A stretch of DNA of 64,000 nucleotides, from the NCBI RefSeq assembly GCF_021462225.1, contig NC_061812.1, positions 45,861,363-45,925,362 of the forward strand, read 5' to 3'. Of the stretch, positions 20,181-32,943 are shown piece by piece (within the stretch, counting starts at the first letter, position 1; every line of letters begins with the position of its first letter). The notes under the pieces are model-generated. The model saw nothing but the letters and a program-made list of their open reading frames with translations. It ran no database searches and was not told the DNA's origin. Source of the DNA: Girardinichthys multiradiatus. Lineage: Eukaryota; Chordata; Actinopteri; Cyprinodontiformes; Goodeidae. Both the position numbers and the translations under genes were made by a program.

Positions 20181-21219
20181 ATTGTAAGAGCACCATAGCG
20201 CCCTTTAGGTTACTACTCTTCCTGGCATTTTAACAAGTGTTTAGAAGTGAGAGCCAAATCCTGTTTTCTTGCACTTTGCACATTAAACTGAGTCAGTATA
20301 CTTGTATAAAACACAAGGATAGTTAGCAACATGTTTCTTCTATGTTTTTGTTACAAGATTTGTCAGCCAGACTGACAACCACTGTAAGCTTACTGCATCA
20401 GCGCAAAGCAGTGTTTCCTTTTCCAACATAAAATTAAAGTCTCAACCATAGGTGCAGCTGGGTTTCAAGCTGAAAACATAATAATGGACTCATAACAATC
20501 ACTCACAATTACCTAACTAGACAAAGTCACATGCATTTACAAATATTCCTCCATTGCCCATATGGCAGAGCAAATTTGCCCTGACACAGTAAAGGCAGCC
20601 AGACCAGCCATTGTTTGCCAATACGGTCACATGAAAAGACAAAAAAATTGTTCTTAAACATTAAGACCACATATCAAATATACATTGTTGCTCAATATGC
20701 CATGGCAATTTTTCATGGGATCTCGATTTAATATGAACCATTTTTTTTTTTATCAGCGCGGAATGATCTTACAACAAACGACTTCAGTGAATTGTGAAAA
20801 CAATATTTGGTTGCACAAGTGGCTTTTCATATGATACTTAGTGGCTTAAAAATGTACTTCCACCCACAATAATAGTTGGTTAAATGTCCCTTAGGAACTT
20901 GCACCTTGACCCCACATTTTTTTAAAACCATCAATAAGCTATTTCCTTAATTCTTGCTGAATACTGTTGATTTTGATATTAAGACTTTCCAAGAACTTGG
21001 CTAAAATTAGCCAGGAATAACTCATTTCAAAGCCTTTATGTGTATTAGGGATAATTTTCCTGCTGGAAAACTTGTGTGTTGAAGTTTAATTAATCGATTG
21101 AGCTGTTGATTTCAGATGAGGATGAAGAATTAGGAGGTAGGCCTTCCTTTTATCATTCTGTTAGCTTTCTCTGATTCTTCTGGCCACAATGACCAATTAA
21201 AAAACTTAAGAACACCGTG
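20181..21219. other. intron, mostly unrecognised
   Basis: No gene. The segment near 20880-21130 resembles decayed Tc1-type non-coding sequence, but I could not find ends. Confidence 0.35.
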
Positions 21220-21656
21220 ACAGCTCTAGAACATGGGAATGGCAGCATCATGCTGTGGGGCCTTTGTGCCAGCGGTGGTACTGGTGGTTGAGATCCAGCT
21301 TGCTAAGGGACCTTTATTTAAATATCATTAGCGGTGTACTTATATATTTAAACTTGGATGTTTAATTCTGATTCTGTATGGATCAGATAAGACCCACAAA
21401 TGATTTAAGTTGTGTACCCAATTCTTACATTTAAAATTCATTGAAGATGTGTGTTGCATCATCATTTTGCCTAAAAAAAGCAGTTCAAATGCATCATTAA
21501 GATCACAAAATGAATATAATATTCATTTTCATAGTTTGTGTATGTTATCCTCTGATTGCAACTTTTTCAAGCTGTTTGTGTTTCTTGGGTTTTTCTAATG
21601 CTTCACAGGTTTCTGTCTTGTCAGCTCTATTTCACAAATCCTCCATTGTCCAACTA

Positions 21657-21887
<231 letters not shown>

Positions 21888-21950
21888 TTATTTTCAGTGC
21901 TGAATGCAATCTTTTATGTAAATATCTAAACAATTTAAAAAGCTGCAAAC

Positions 21951-22038
21951 TTTAGCATGATGGAGGTCCACCCCATACATAGACAGCTTCTTTGCATTCT
22001 CCAAAAAATTCATTTCAGCCTCAGCAGGCGTCATCCCC
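21951..22038 (-). CDS. epb41l1: epb41l1 exon: end of F2 lobe, GMTPAEAE...DLHHAK
   Basis: 88 nt. The acceptor is ATAG|GGGGATGA and the donor is GCTAAA|GTTTGC, a somewhat weak GTTTGC donor. It encodes [19 protein letters not shown] and YGVDLHHAK, the last helix of F2 and the linker into F3. It lies only 87 bases from the next exon, the shortest intron in the window. Confidence 0.95.
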
Positions 22039-22372
22039 CTATGTGCAGAATAACAACAATACACGTATAAAAATATGTAACCGAATCAAAATATTTCATA
22101 AGTAATGAAACCTGAATCATGTAGACTGTGGGTGGAATAATCTTTAAGAATACTTGATGTATTCACGTCCAAGTTTCCAAATCAGAGCATGAAGACTGTC
22201 TAAGGAAGTGCTTTTGCACAGACTGCAAGCATCTCTAGGCAGACAAAATGGTAATGTCACTGTATCAATCAGAAGCCATATACATGATTACATGTTTTAG
22301 TGCAAGAAACCCCATCAGCAGATCACCGCAAGAGATTTGGGGATTGATCAAAATCCTGTATCCTGTCATTAC

Positions 22373-22591
22373 TTGTAGGTTCGGTGGAGCTCCATCACCC
22401 TCTCCTCCAGCTCGCGAGTCTGATTGGGAGCGAAGCGGAAGTCACTGATGTAATCGGAGCCGTGGTCATCCAGGTCATAGTCTCCCAGCTCGGCCTGAAT
22501 GGCGTAGGAGCCCAGGAGGGCGTGGGTGACAAACGAGCACGGCAGTCGACCTGACAGGATGTCATCCCTCAGCTGCAGACACAGGTAGTAT
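22373..22591 (-). CDS. epb41l1: epb41l1 exon: FERM F2 lobe
   Basis: 219 nt. The acceptor is CTCACAG|ATACTAC and the donor is CTACAA|GTAATG. It encodes most of the acyl-CoA-binding-like helical F2 lobe: [20 protein letters not shown], then the HALLGSY helix, ELGDYD, and [18 protein letters not shown]. The [12 protein letters not shown] text favours EPB41L1 over the other paralogues. The last codon is split AA|G and completes Lys with the next exon. Confidence 0.96.
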
Positions 22592-22949
22592 CTGTGAGAC
22601 AACAGTGAGGGAAAGAATGAGTTAGGGAATCAAACCGGCCTCAACCGTGCCGGTTCCAACAGGTATTCAGCTTGGTTAATCCGAGGCAGTAAGAGGCATT
22701 CCAGGGCTAATCCATGAAAAAGGAGAGAAGGATTTTGGAAGCTTTGAAATAGGAGCAAATATGCCTTGAGCATTGTTACAATACCTTTATGTAAACACAG
22801 ATCAGAGTAAAATAAATAAAGGACAATCATCTGCAGAGGTGACAGGAGCAATTCATTCTTTCAACACTGATTGCACAAGCTCAGGTGTTACAACTATTAA
22901 TTTGGGGGAGGTGGGAATGTGAGTGTGTGTGTATGTGTGTACGTGTTAC

Positions 22950-23025
22950 CTAGTAATGTCCTCTGTGAGCTGAGAGGGGTCTGGAGGATAGAACTTGACA
23001 GCGAAGGCAAATTGCCACGGAGAGT
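22950..23025 (-). CDS. epb41l1: epb41l1 exon: end of F1, [15 protein letters not shown]
   Basis: 76 nt with two bases, 24 codons and two bases. The acceptor is CTCACAG|ACTCTC and the donor is ACTAG|GTAACA. It encodes [19 protein letters not shown] followed by TEDIT, the hallmark F1-F2 junction of the band 4.1 family. The split Arg codon AG|A joins to the next exon, which begins YYLCLQL. Confidence 0.95.
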
Positions 23026-23819
23026 CTGTGAGACGAGATAATGTAGTGAGAGCCAAACATTTAAATGCATGACTTCAAACAATAAGAGCAAACAGCCTTC
23101 AGTGCAGTGGAACAAGCTTTTAGATGCTCTGGGTTCTTTTGTGACCTGCAAGATGAGTCGTTGATTTGCTCTTGTAGTAATTTGCTTGGCTGGCTACTGT
23201 TGGTAAGATTCACAACTGTTAAATATTTTCTATTTTTGCAGCTCTTACTGAGGTGTGCTGGAGTCCAAAAGCTTCCACAATTACTTAGCAATTATTTCCA
23301 GAGTGACCAAGCCAGAGTTTAGACTTGAATCTAAAAATGTGGAAGGAGCTAAAGATAAGGCTGATGGCAAATCTTGGAGCTAATCACCAAAGATAAATTG
23401 TAAAAATACCAGTGGAAACATGCAAACATCTGGTCAGCAATTATAAGTAGCATATGGTCAATGTCATGGCAATAAATATCTTCCACTGAATTTTGAGAAG
23501 GGGCTAAAAAGTTTTAATAACATGTAAGTAAAATGATTTGATTTTACATTATTTATTATGTTTTTAAAAAAGGCACCAAGTCGTTTCTTACAAAAAGAAA
23601 CTTCTTGGTTCAACAGAAATATTTTTCAAGTAAATTTGCCAGGCATGTGAAAAATGTTGGTCTGAAGTTCAAGTGTGACAAAATACCAAAAACAGAGTAT
23701 ATCTGTAAGGAGAAAAACATTTTTTCACAGCACTGTAATTTCTTGCTTTCACTGGAGCTGCATTTAAAAAGGTTATAAAAGCCTTGCAGTAAAATATTCT
23801 TCTCAGAAAAGACACTCAC

Positions 23820-23862
23820 TGTGGATCTGTTTCTTGATCTCTTTGGAGGGGTCCAACCAGTT
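23820..23862 (-). CDS. epb41l1: epb41l1 exon: F1 helix, NWLDPSKEIKKQ
   Basis: 43 nt, 14 codons plus one base. The acceptor TTTCAG precedes AACTGG and the donor is CCACA|GTGAGTG. It encodes NWLDPSKEIKKQIH, the helix-forming segment after the DYFGLTF strand that is near-invariant in 4.1 proteins. Such a small exon is missed by simple ORF scans. The phase-1 end is completed by the first two bases of the next exon to give Asn. Confidence 0.95.
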
Positions 23863-25120
23863 CTGAAAGACAGAAAGCATCGTTCACACAGGGCGGATTG
23901 GAAACCCGGCTAATACACACCCTGGTGTCACATTTTCTTCTATTATTGCCGACACTGCTCCTGATGAATGGCATATAGTGAACAGTAACCAAACCCTCCA
24001 CCCTACAGAGCCGTTCAAACACGCAGCAAGCTGATTCTGCTCATCGCTGCTGTGCTGAAAGGCAGTTACCTATCTGGTCTCATAACATCCGATTGTGCAT
24101 TTAGCTGCATCGATACTGCGGGTACCGGAGCATTTTGGTGCTTGACGCAGTTGATGTGGACCCACTTGAAACAGCAGCTGGAAACCATGCTGTTCAGTCA
24201 CAGCAACACAAAGATGCTGTTAAGATGAATAAAGGAATCCCTCAAAAGTTTGGAAATTGGGAAGTGCTAGTGTTGCTTTTGCTGTTCCAGCAGACCTTTA
24301 ATTTAGCCACACATTTTCTGTGTGTAGATATATGTGTTGCTGTTTGGTTTAGTATGAGCTTGGAGGCAGAGTGCTGTCTCTTCTCTTTAGGTCTATAATT
24401 TGTATTTAAAGTCATGATTACATGGCAGTACAAAGCTTATGAGAGAAACAGTAGAGCGGCGCCGAGAGCCAACCAAAGCTAAGCATGTCACCGACATCAC
24501 ATTAAGGCCTGAGGAACTTCTTTGAACTAAATAAGCTGATTTATATAATTGAATTAAGTGAGATGTTTTTTTATTTAATTCACACCAGTCAACATGTTGT
24601 AAAACGACACGTTAATCTTAACCTTTACAGGGAGAAGCTCTGGTTACTATACACACACATCGTGTACTTAATTTATTTACTTTATTTACCTTTTTTAATT
24701 CCCAAATTCACTGAAATTTCACACTGTTGCATTTTTCAAGTATGGATCTATATCCATTATATATTACAGAATTATACAAGAAACATTCAGGAAAGCTCTG
24801 CCTAATCATCCCAAAAGTGGCATTTAAAATTAATTGTGATTAAATCCTTATTCATGATTAGATAAGTGCTTTTGTTTTTCTATTAACAGTGACATTCAAT
24901 AGTATGAAGTAAGGATGTCCTAGTATTAGAATGGGGTACCAATCAAAGATTTTCCAAATGATTGGTATGATCTGTGAACAGGCCTTCTTCATGATCTCTG
25001 GAAATACAGTATGAGTAGCACATAATTTTTCTCATTGCTGATGTAGAACTGGCCTAGAATAATTTTTATAATGCCTTCATTCCAGCTATAGACAAACATG
25101 CATTAATCTGCAAATGTACA
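23863..25120 (-). other. intron, no feature recognised
   Basis: Start of the 17.7-kb intron between exons 41539-41643 and 23820-23862. Nothing recognisable. Confidence 0.5.
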
Positions 25121-26010
25121 ATGAAAAGCAGAACAAACCCCTGGTTCCCATCAGAGATGTCTGCCCTAAAACATGAGAGGATTGCTGCATGGGTAAGAGC
25201 CCAGCAATCTTTGTCTCAGGGAGGATGGCCGATATTCAGTTTTACCTCCAAAATCAAGAAGGGTAAATCAGAGTACTATCTACCTATGGAAATATGTGCA
25301 GAAATGATCTACCCAATACTAACAATGATGGTAGTCGTGTGGTCAAAGCTGGGTTTCTTCCCAAAGAGCAGGGAGAAACATGTCTTGATTCTCTCAACAA
25401 ATCTGATTATTTAATCTCAGCAACATTTCTTCCTCTTCTAGACTATGGTGACATGCTGTTTATAAAGTCACCCAAGCAAAAAAAAAACGAAACTGGTCTC
25501 AGTGTATCATTGTGCTCTATGTTTTATAACTGGTTAAGAACATCGTGTTCATCATGGTCATCTCTATGCAGCTCCTGGTCATCCTTCCCTTTCTGTTTAC
25601 AGACAGACACACATGTTACTTTTTGTTTATAAGTGTATACTCAAACTACTTCCCCTTTACCTGACTGTGTTTATGACTAGGCCCCACACCAGGGATAGAC
25701 TGTGCTCTCAGGCTTTTCATCATGTTTGTTCCCAGAGTTAAAACAGAACTGAGTAAAATAGTGTTTAACAATGCTGCCCTCTCAGCTTGTAATGAATTTC
25801 AACAAGACTCCAAACTGACAGAGCTAATGTCACTATGTGAGCTAAAATCACTACTGACAGACTGCAAAAAAGAGAGTTTTATTAACTGCATCTTGTATTT
25901 TGAGTCAGTTATTTTTTACTTAGTTGATTTGTTTTTTTTATGTACTTCAGCTTTTAATACTATATGAATGTATGTCACTGTATGGATCTGATTGTTAATA
26001 CTTGTAAATG
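25121..26010 (+). mobile_element. LINE relic, C-terminal reverse transcriptase region
   Basis: Plus-strand traces of a fish non-LTR element: LNKSDYLISATFLPLLDYGD, a motif from the region after the reverse transcriptase palm, and later VPRVKTELSKIVFNNAA followed by a LCELKSLL-type end. Frames are broken several times and the catalytic palm is absent. Borders approximate. Confidence 0.55.
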
Positions 26011-26673
26011 GTGGTACTGTCTTGGCAGGTCCCTCTTGGAAAATAGATTTTAAATATCAATGACGTTTTATCTGGATAAATTAAGATTTATTATTCCAAG
26101 TTCAAAGAGAATACACCACTCTACTAAATGGTGGCAAGAGAGTTATGTTACAGTATATAAAATAAAAAACTGCTTATAATCTTTTGACACAATCTCAATT
26201 TAAAATATTCAGAGCTTTTCTTTTAAGTTTACTTGTTTTCCCTGAGATTAAATTATTTTTGCTGTGAACTGGCAGTAAAACTTAAACCTAACTGGCACTG
26301 CACTGGGTCCGTCACAAAAAAAAAGGAATGACAACCAGTGAGCTTATACACTAAGGGAAGAGTAGAACATGACATTGAATGCCGGTGAGCTAATCAGGGG
26401 ATTAGAACAGCTGTGGAACAGAGCAAACTGACAGACTTAGGGAAGGTGAATAATCTACACAAAAAACTAGATACCAAAGGTGAAAAGACTAACACTGTTC
26501 TAAGACTGTGTATCAGTTCCTAAAACTAAGACTATTGTGCATCCATCGGTGGCTACTTCCTTGTTGCAAGAGGCTATGTCCATTCCAAAGCCAGTTACTG
26601 ATCTGATTAAAGATAGCCCGGCGCCAGTAACTGAGCGGCCGGCACTGGCAAATGAGAAGGAGAATACTCACTT

Positions 26674-26853
26674 GCGATAGCATTGGAGAGACTAGTGACT
26701 AGCATGCCTTTTTCTCTTTTTTGACGGTAGATGGCGTAGTTCCGTAACAACACATGCCTAATATTTATACCAATATATTAATATTTTAAGACTTTAAATT
26801 GCTGCTATCGCCAGCCTCTCCAATGTTATCCCCAGCCTCTCCAATGCTATCGC
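26674..26853. repeat. 17-bp perfect inverted repeat
   Basis: GCGATAGCATTGGAGAG (26674-26690) is the exact reverse complement of CTCTCCAATGCTATCGC (26837-26853). The right arm is also partly duplicated in tandem (CCAGCCTCTCCAATG at 26811 and 26832). It may be the ends of a small DNA element or a cruciform. Confidence 0.6.
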
Positions 26854-26870
26854 CTGAAAAGCAAAACACC

Positions 26871-28450
26871 CAAAGATCATAACAGGGTTTTAATTTACTT
26901 GTTATTTTGATCCTCTTGCTCACACCCACGTTTGCTGCATGTAACAAAGTTCCGAGACGCCAGTGTGCAGAAAGCTGACAGTAATCTCTAGAACGCTGAG
27001 CACTACAGAGCAGCAGCTTATTAACGCTGTCATACCTTATGGCAGCTGGTTTTACATCAGTCAGAGTGAAAGCAACATGTTAATACTGTAACATTCAGTC
27101 CTAAGGCTACATTAAACTGTTTGCTTTTACACACATTTACAGTCACAGGTACAAACGCACACTTCTTTGTTTAATCAGGTACCTAAACAGCTACAGGAAT
27201 TTATCTCCTCCTTTTTAATCAATTGACAGAGACTAAGACAATCACTTAGCAAGGTGCTCTTTGCTGATTTGTTTTTTGCTGTGGAAAAGCACAGAAATCT
27301 TTAATTACAAACCATTAAAAGCTTCACTGTAGGTGCAACATTATTTTATGAAGCAGTCATTCAGAACAAATATTCTTCTGAAGAGCAAAGATTAAATTGT
27401 CTTTTCTCCAGCAGAGATGGAGAAAGGCCATCTGCAATGAGATTTAAATTCTCAGGCTTGTTTGGTCTACGGATCAGGAGCGACCTCAGGGAGAGGGCTG
27501 CAGCTGCGCTCTGATGAGCCTGTCTTTGATGACACTGTTATTTCGACCAAATCGACAGCTATACCTGCATAAGCGGAGGGAGAAAGAGTTCCGGTTCAGG
27601 ACTGTTGATCTCTTAAACACATAAATTAGGTCTAAGATCATGCTCGAACAAACATGCACACATCAAGCTACATCAAATCAGCTGACAGCCTGTGGAGGCT
27701 GGTTAGGGAGACAGAAGACATGCTCAAGGTGTTAAAAGGGACTGCGTCTTGTCATCTTTCCATTCTTCAAAAGCTAGGATGTTTCACTGTATCCTACCAC
27801 GCGATTGCATACCTGCCTGCAGGGAGGCTCCTACTGATCAAAACCAACATCAAACCAGGAGTTAGTAGGGGAACTGACAGCCAGGGCCCACCAGAGTGGC
27901 GTTAAAAATGTGGTTATATGATAATAAGCCTGAGATATGCATCGTGTAAGAGCAACAAGGATCACAGAGAGACATGTGGAAATGTCAAAACAATTATTCA
28001 ACTGACTGAAGCTTAATGATGGAAAACACGAGAAGCAACAACTATGAAACCTCATCAACAAGACAAAGAAAATGATTAATTTGTGGTTCTGAAAAAAAGT
28101 GTGGCCAATGTCAAATGATAAAAGGGAAAGGTAAAGGAAATGTTATTATGAAGCCAAAAATGTTAGTTCAAGAAAATAAAATCCTGGTAGTAATAATAGG
28201 CCATACTGAAGGTTTGATGTCAATGTGCTGAAATAGCCAACCACCAGTACTGAGGGAAAATTTTTATTTTTGTTTTCTTGTACTTTCTTTACTGCAAATT
28301 CCATTAGTTAAACATAAACGTATGTGGTATCCACAGACATAGTAGAATCCTGACTAAAAGCTTACATAAACCATTTCTACAAACACTAAAAACAGTTAAA
28401 ACTAAAGGCTGTTGAATCAGAAAACGAAGTCCACAAAATGGCGTTACCAC
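26871..28450 (-). other. intron, no feature recognised
   Basis: No gene, repeat family or conserved element recognised before the retroviral LTR. Confidence 0.5.
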
Positions 28451-28885
28451 TGTAGAATATAAACTATCTATGTGGGTAACTGGAATGTGTGGAAATAGGG
28501 GGGTCAAGCTTAGGGAGTGAAGCATAGAAGGGGCCTAGGGGAGTGAAAACATAGGGAGTGAGAAGCATAGAGAGTGCAAGGTCATAAATTAGAAAAGGAC
28601 AGGGAAGGCCAGAGACAGGGGAGGATGAGTTGCATGTTACAATCAGAAGTATTCCTTATTTGGACTTAAGGGACTGTTATGTTATGCATATGTTGAACAC
28701 ACCCTTGAGACTGAATAAAACGAGCTGGAAGCAAGAGTTGATCAGAGTTGGGCCTGCAGCTGCATGGGGCCTCCATCTCACTCTGCGCAGAAGGTGAACA
28801 TAAGTAGATTGTACTTGTGTTTATTTCACTCTTTGAAACCTGTACCCAAATCAATGGACCCGGGGAAGCAGAGATGGCTTCAACA
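28451..28885 (+). repeat. ERV 5' LTR
   Basis: Starts TGTAGAATATAAACTATC and ends near TTCAACA, two bases before the primer site. It contains a GGAGTGAAGCATAGAAGGGG-type internal repetition (GGGAGTGA twice) and AATAAAAC at 28715, a likely polyadenylation signal. The first 160 bases match the truncated 3' LTR at 39669-39828. Confidence 0.88.
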
Positions 28886-28887
28886 AT

Positions 28888-28905
28888 TGGTGGCTCGTCC
28901 GGGAT
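28888..28905 (+). promoter_or_regulatory. ERV primer-binding site, tRNA-Pro type
   Basis: TGGTGGCTCGTCCGGGAT, one base different from the proline tRNA primer site used by murine-leukaemia-type retroviruses (TGGGGG...). Confidence 0.85.
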
Positions 28906-30790
28906 TTGGAACAACAGGCGAAAGAAATTCGGACCACTGACCAGGACCAACAGACATCAGACACGGGCAAGCCAAAACTACACAACAGGTAAGCAGAACC
29001 TGTTTAATCAAACTCTGCTTTTGGATTTTCGATAGGCTAAATTAATATTGTGTCTGATGTCTAAGTAAGTCTGAGTCTGCCAAAACCTAAGAAAAAGAGT
29101 GTCATAAATGTAGACTAGGATTTAAACTGGTGAATAGGAGGTTGTTTTAAACTGGTGAATAAGATGTTGTTTTAAGAGAATTACAAGACTTAGTGGTGGT
29201 ATTGTGTGGAAAAATATAGTAGTTTCTCGAACGTGGCGGTTCAGAGTACGTCCTCGATGGAGGTCTACTGTTAGCTGGGTTAGAGGCCCGAGGAAGTGAG
29301 AAACCTCAAATTCTATAGAAAAGGTATTGTGTGGAAAAATATAGTAGTTTCTCGAACGTGGCGGTTCAGAGTACGTCCTCAACGGAGGTCTACTGTTAGC
29401 TGGGTTAGAGGCCCGAGGAAGTGAGAAACCTCAAATTCTATAGAAATATAAATACACTGAGATCAGGCACAAACACTTGGGTGTGAATTGCGTGTTTTAC
29501 GTGAGTTCTGCCTCAGTAAAACCGGATTACAGACATAATAAAAGCACAAACACATAGTCTGAGAATAAGTCCTGTGAAGTGATAAACTGTTAGTTGGAGA
29601 AATAAAATAACCAACAACAGACTTGTTAGGGTTAGAAAAGTGCATGAGCTGGACACACATACACTCCGGCAAACATTAGACAAGATTTATAGTTTAGGTC
29701 CATGAGCTGTGAGACACACACACACACTGGCCAATAAAAACAGGCTTTTGGGGGTTGAATGTGTTCTGGTGTCTTGGAGGTTGGTCAGAACTGAATGAGT
29801 GAGTGACTGAGATAACGCATTAAATATATCTTTTAGAAAAAAGCATAGTAATTGTCATAAGATGGAAAGAACAAGACAGATAGAGTGGTTTTGTTTGAAA
29901 GAAAAAAAAATGCAAAAAAGGAGAGGGATTTGGCACTATCTAAAGGATAATTAATTGACTACGAGGCAGACGTCGTTCTACAACACCACAGGGTCGACCC
30001 AAAACAAAAGGTAAGGAGATCTATATTTATTCTTCTTTTGCCTGCTAATAGTGTAGGTGGTGTTGTGGAATAGATATCTGTTTTCTCTTAAATTTACAGT
30101 CTTGATCACGTTTGGGTAAAATATTTGTTGGTTAAAATAATGTATTACGGTAAAGAAAGGATATATTGCGTAAAATTATTTGTTGATTGACACAAGATAC
30201 ATTTTTGCTGAGATACTTGAATGTTGAGGCTGTAACATACTTTTTACCGAAGATACTTAAATGGTGACAGTGTTGAAGTAAATAAGTTCCGGATTTGGCA
30301 ATCCAAACTCAGTCCTGACGAGGACTGGGGTATTTAGGCTGGGGTTAGTAAGAGCCTCCCCGAGGGACTGGGACGCCTCAAAGTGGCCAGGGATAGGACC
30401 CCGAGACCCTGAACTGGCAGGTGAGGGAAGACAGTTGAGATACTTAAATGGTGAAACTGTAATAATAAGATTAAGTAAAAGGAATTCAAGGGAGTCAACG
30501 GAGAGTTGATTTCCAGGTGTCAAACCGGGTTTGGCATCACAGCGGTTGGACCAGGAGAGATTGAAAAAGTCCCGCTAAGTGGAAGGGTTATAGGTCCTCC
30601 GCGCGCAAGCTATATATCCTGTTGTGTTTTTGTATTTGTCTAACTGGATTTACTATGCATATGAATCAGGAGAGAATACAAATGAGTGGCTGCGAATGGC
30701 TGCACTTGAGTGTGAGTGACTGTAGAAGCGGTGATTATATTACAAACTGTATTGCCATAGAGTGAACAGAAAAAAAAAAGACAAGTTGTT
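28906..30790 (+). other. ERV leader region, non-coding
   Basis: About 1.9 kb between primer site and first gag traces, long for a retroviral leader. It holds a 125-bp tandem duplication (29199-29446), and a shorter duplication just before it (ACTGGTGAATA at 29126 and 29151). No long frame. Confidence 0.7.
29199..29446 (+). repeat. 125-bp tandem duplication in the ERV leader
   Basis: Unit 1 is 29199-29323 and unit 2 is 29324-29446. Both begin GTATTGTGTGGAAAAATATA and differ at about three positions (TCGATGG against TCAACGG, and the ends). Confidence 0.92.
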
Positions 30791-30832
30791 CAACATGGCA
30801 GGAGAGATTGATTGTTGAAAGAGGAGTAGGAA

Positions 30833-32170
30833 TGGATGACAGGGAACCGTTAGGTAGATGGTTGAACCGAGAATATAAGAGGTATCTGAAGGATAAAGAA
30901 AGTTGGTTGATTAAAGCTGATGAGGAAGGGCGACTTGGTGGAATAAAGTGTATAGTTGAAGCAAAAGAGCTGAAGTAGGGACTAAGAGAGACAGAAGCAC
31001 AAGAAACGTTTAGACTTTTAAGAGGGGTTACACTATTGGAATCAAAAGTGCATGATTTATATGAGAAAGCTTCTCAACAGATGACAGAAAAACAGTTTAA
31101 AGATTCTGGAAGAACACACACCATGACTACTCGTAGACAGAGCGGTCAATGCAGATTTCAATGTCCGTTGTTGACTTCATCAGTTGGAATGACAAAATAT
31201 GTCCCTTTTTCATTGAGAGATGTACAGGCATTAGTGGATAAGTTGCCACCTATTGTAGGATGCGGACGGGTCTGGTTACAGGAATTAAATACATTGACTA
31301 AAGGCATGACACTGGCCTTGGGTGACTTTAGAGCAATTTTGGGACGATCTGCGCGTCCCTCGGTGGCTAGGGAGATAGAACAGAATGCTGATTGCAGTAA
31401 GGATCCTGATGACACACCCCTGACACGTGTAATGACAGCCCGAGGGAAAGCCATAAGAAATCAGTATCCGCCTCCGTTGCAGTCCCTCAATTCGATTGGG
31501 ACCCTAATCAGCATCCCAATGAGCACATTAGTGCTGCAGTGGACACGTGGATGAGACACACAGGAGTTAATCCTAAGGGTGACGGGACAGGAATGGGACA
31601 GCTGTTTAAAAAGCTATATTAAAAGGAGTTCCTGTTGACATGAGTCAAAAGATGAAAAATAATCCTGATTTGCAGGGAGCAGACTTCACAAAGTGGGAAA
31701 AACATTTAATTCACCATTTACATACAGCTCAGGAGGCAGAGAAAAAGAAAAGAGGAGAAAGAGCATTTACAGAATCAGCTCCTTAAAATGCTGCTTAAAG
31801 AGGCCAAAGACAAATTAAATAAGAGAAAAAGTGATAAAACTGAAAATGTAATGTTAGCTGCACGTCAACCTGTTCCTCCGGCTGCATCTCCATCAACACA
31901 CACCCCTACATCTGTGACTGATCAGTGGCAAGGAGAGGGGGTTACCCCCTCCTCCACCCTATCTATTTTTATAATTACAGGTATAGTGGCCCCGGTCGTG
32001 GAGGCGGATGGCATGTTGGTGGTCAGTTGGTCAATGGTGGATGGTGTGGGGCACCCAGAGGACGGGGTGGAGCCAGCAGGGCACTGGGAGATGTGTGCTA
32101 CAACTGCGGTCAGTCTGGACATTGGGATCCACAGATGGGTGGACACCCGTCTTACAGCCCATACTGACGC
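30833..32170 (+). pseudogene. ERV gag remnant
   Basis: A first segment from 30833 (MDDREPLGRWLNREYKRY) is closed by TAG at about 30976. A 172-codon frame at 31036-31554 carries capsid-like text (VPFSLRDVQALVDKLPPI and ELNTLTKGMTLALGDF). After further frame breaks a Gly/Arg-rich stretch with CYNCGQSGHW follows at about 32097, a zinc knuckle whose last Cys is lost. Described only; the frame is broken at several points. Confidence 0.75.
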
Positions 32171-32627
32171 CCCTGAGGAGGACCAAGGCAGCGTGGGCAC
32201 AGCAGATCCCATGTTGCCTGCAAAGGTGGGAGACAACTGTCTGAATTTTTAGTGGACACTGGAGCTACTTATTCCACCATAACACAGCAACCTCCTAAAC
32301 CACTGCTCTCTACTAAGACTGTTTCAGTGATGGGCTTCTCAGGGGCTGCATAAATTCTGCCTGTGACTGTACCACCTCCTGTTCAGATTGGGACTCAGAG
32401 AGTAACTCACCCTTTTGTGTGTTCACCCAGCACACCTGTTAATTTGCTGGGCAGAGACTTATTAGTGAAGTTGGGAGCATCAGTGCTGTGTGGTACTGAT
32501 GGGTTAACGGTAACTTTTCCAGATGGTTCCTTTTTGGCATGTGGACAAATGCTTCAGCATGGACAATATTTTTTACAGCCAGTTGCAGAGGAATATGCTG
32601 ACATCTACTGGGGACTGCTGACCGATC
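32171..32627 (+). pseudogene. ERV protease remnant, cut by LINE copy B
   Basis: The active-site text LVDTGATYSTIT is followed by VSVMGFSGAA and a TAA at about 32351, then NLLGRDLLVKLGA, the C-terminal protease motif. The frame runs to ADIYWGLLT, then the LINE begins at about 32628. The single internal stop and the insertion inactivate it. Confidence 0.8.
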
Positions 32628-32631
32628 CAAG

Positions 32632-32913
32632 ATGGCGCCGCAGATGGTCACCTCGGCGTGTTGGTGCGCATTGTTTTGTTTTGTTTTTTGCTTTAAAACG
32701 GTCTTCTGTGATGGTACCCGGAACTCTCTCACCAGAGAAGAACTCATGAACATCAGGGCTACTACACCAGAGGAGTTATTTCCAACTTTTCTGCCTACTG
32801 CTCTGGAATTTTTGGACATTCTGGTCAAAGGTGCGCTCACCTTTGTTCACGCGGTGAAACGCCGGAAGAGAGGGAAATGGGCTGGGGTGCTGGTACGACT
32901 TCGTGGACTATGA
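32632..32913 (+). CDS. LINE copy B, N-terminal segment upstream of the in-frame TGA
   Basis: 93 codons plus TGA. Same text as in copy A apart from two replacements and two missing residues near the end (LRGL against LRQRGL). It is in the same frame as the endonuclease that begins ten codons after the stop. The ATG lies four bases from the element's 5' end. Confidence 0.7.
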   Translation: MAPQMVTSACWCALFCFVFCFKTVFCDGTRNSLTREELMNIRATTPEELFPTFLPTALEFLDILVKGALTFVHAVKRRKRGKWAGVLVRLRGL

Positions 32914-32943
32914 ACACCGTTACCTGGAATATTTCTCTCTAAC

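Noticed and set aside
22915..22945. Short GT-rich tract as a regulatory site
   Set aside because: Simple dinucleotide repeat adjoining a splice donor; nothing specific visible.
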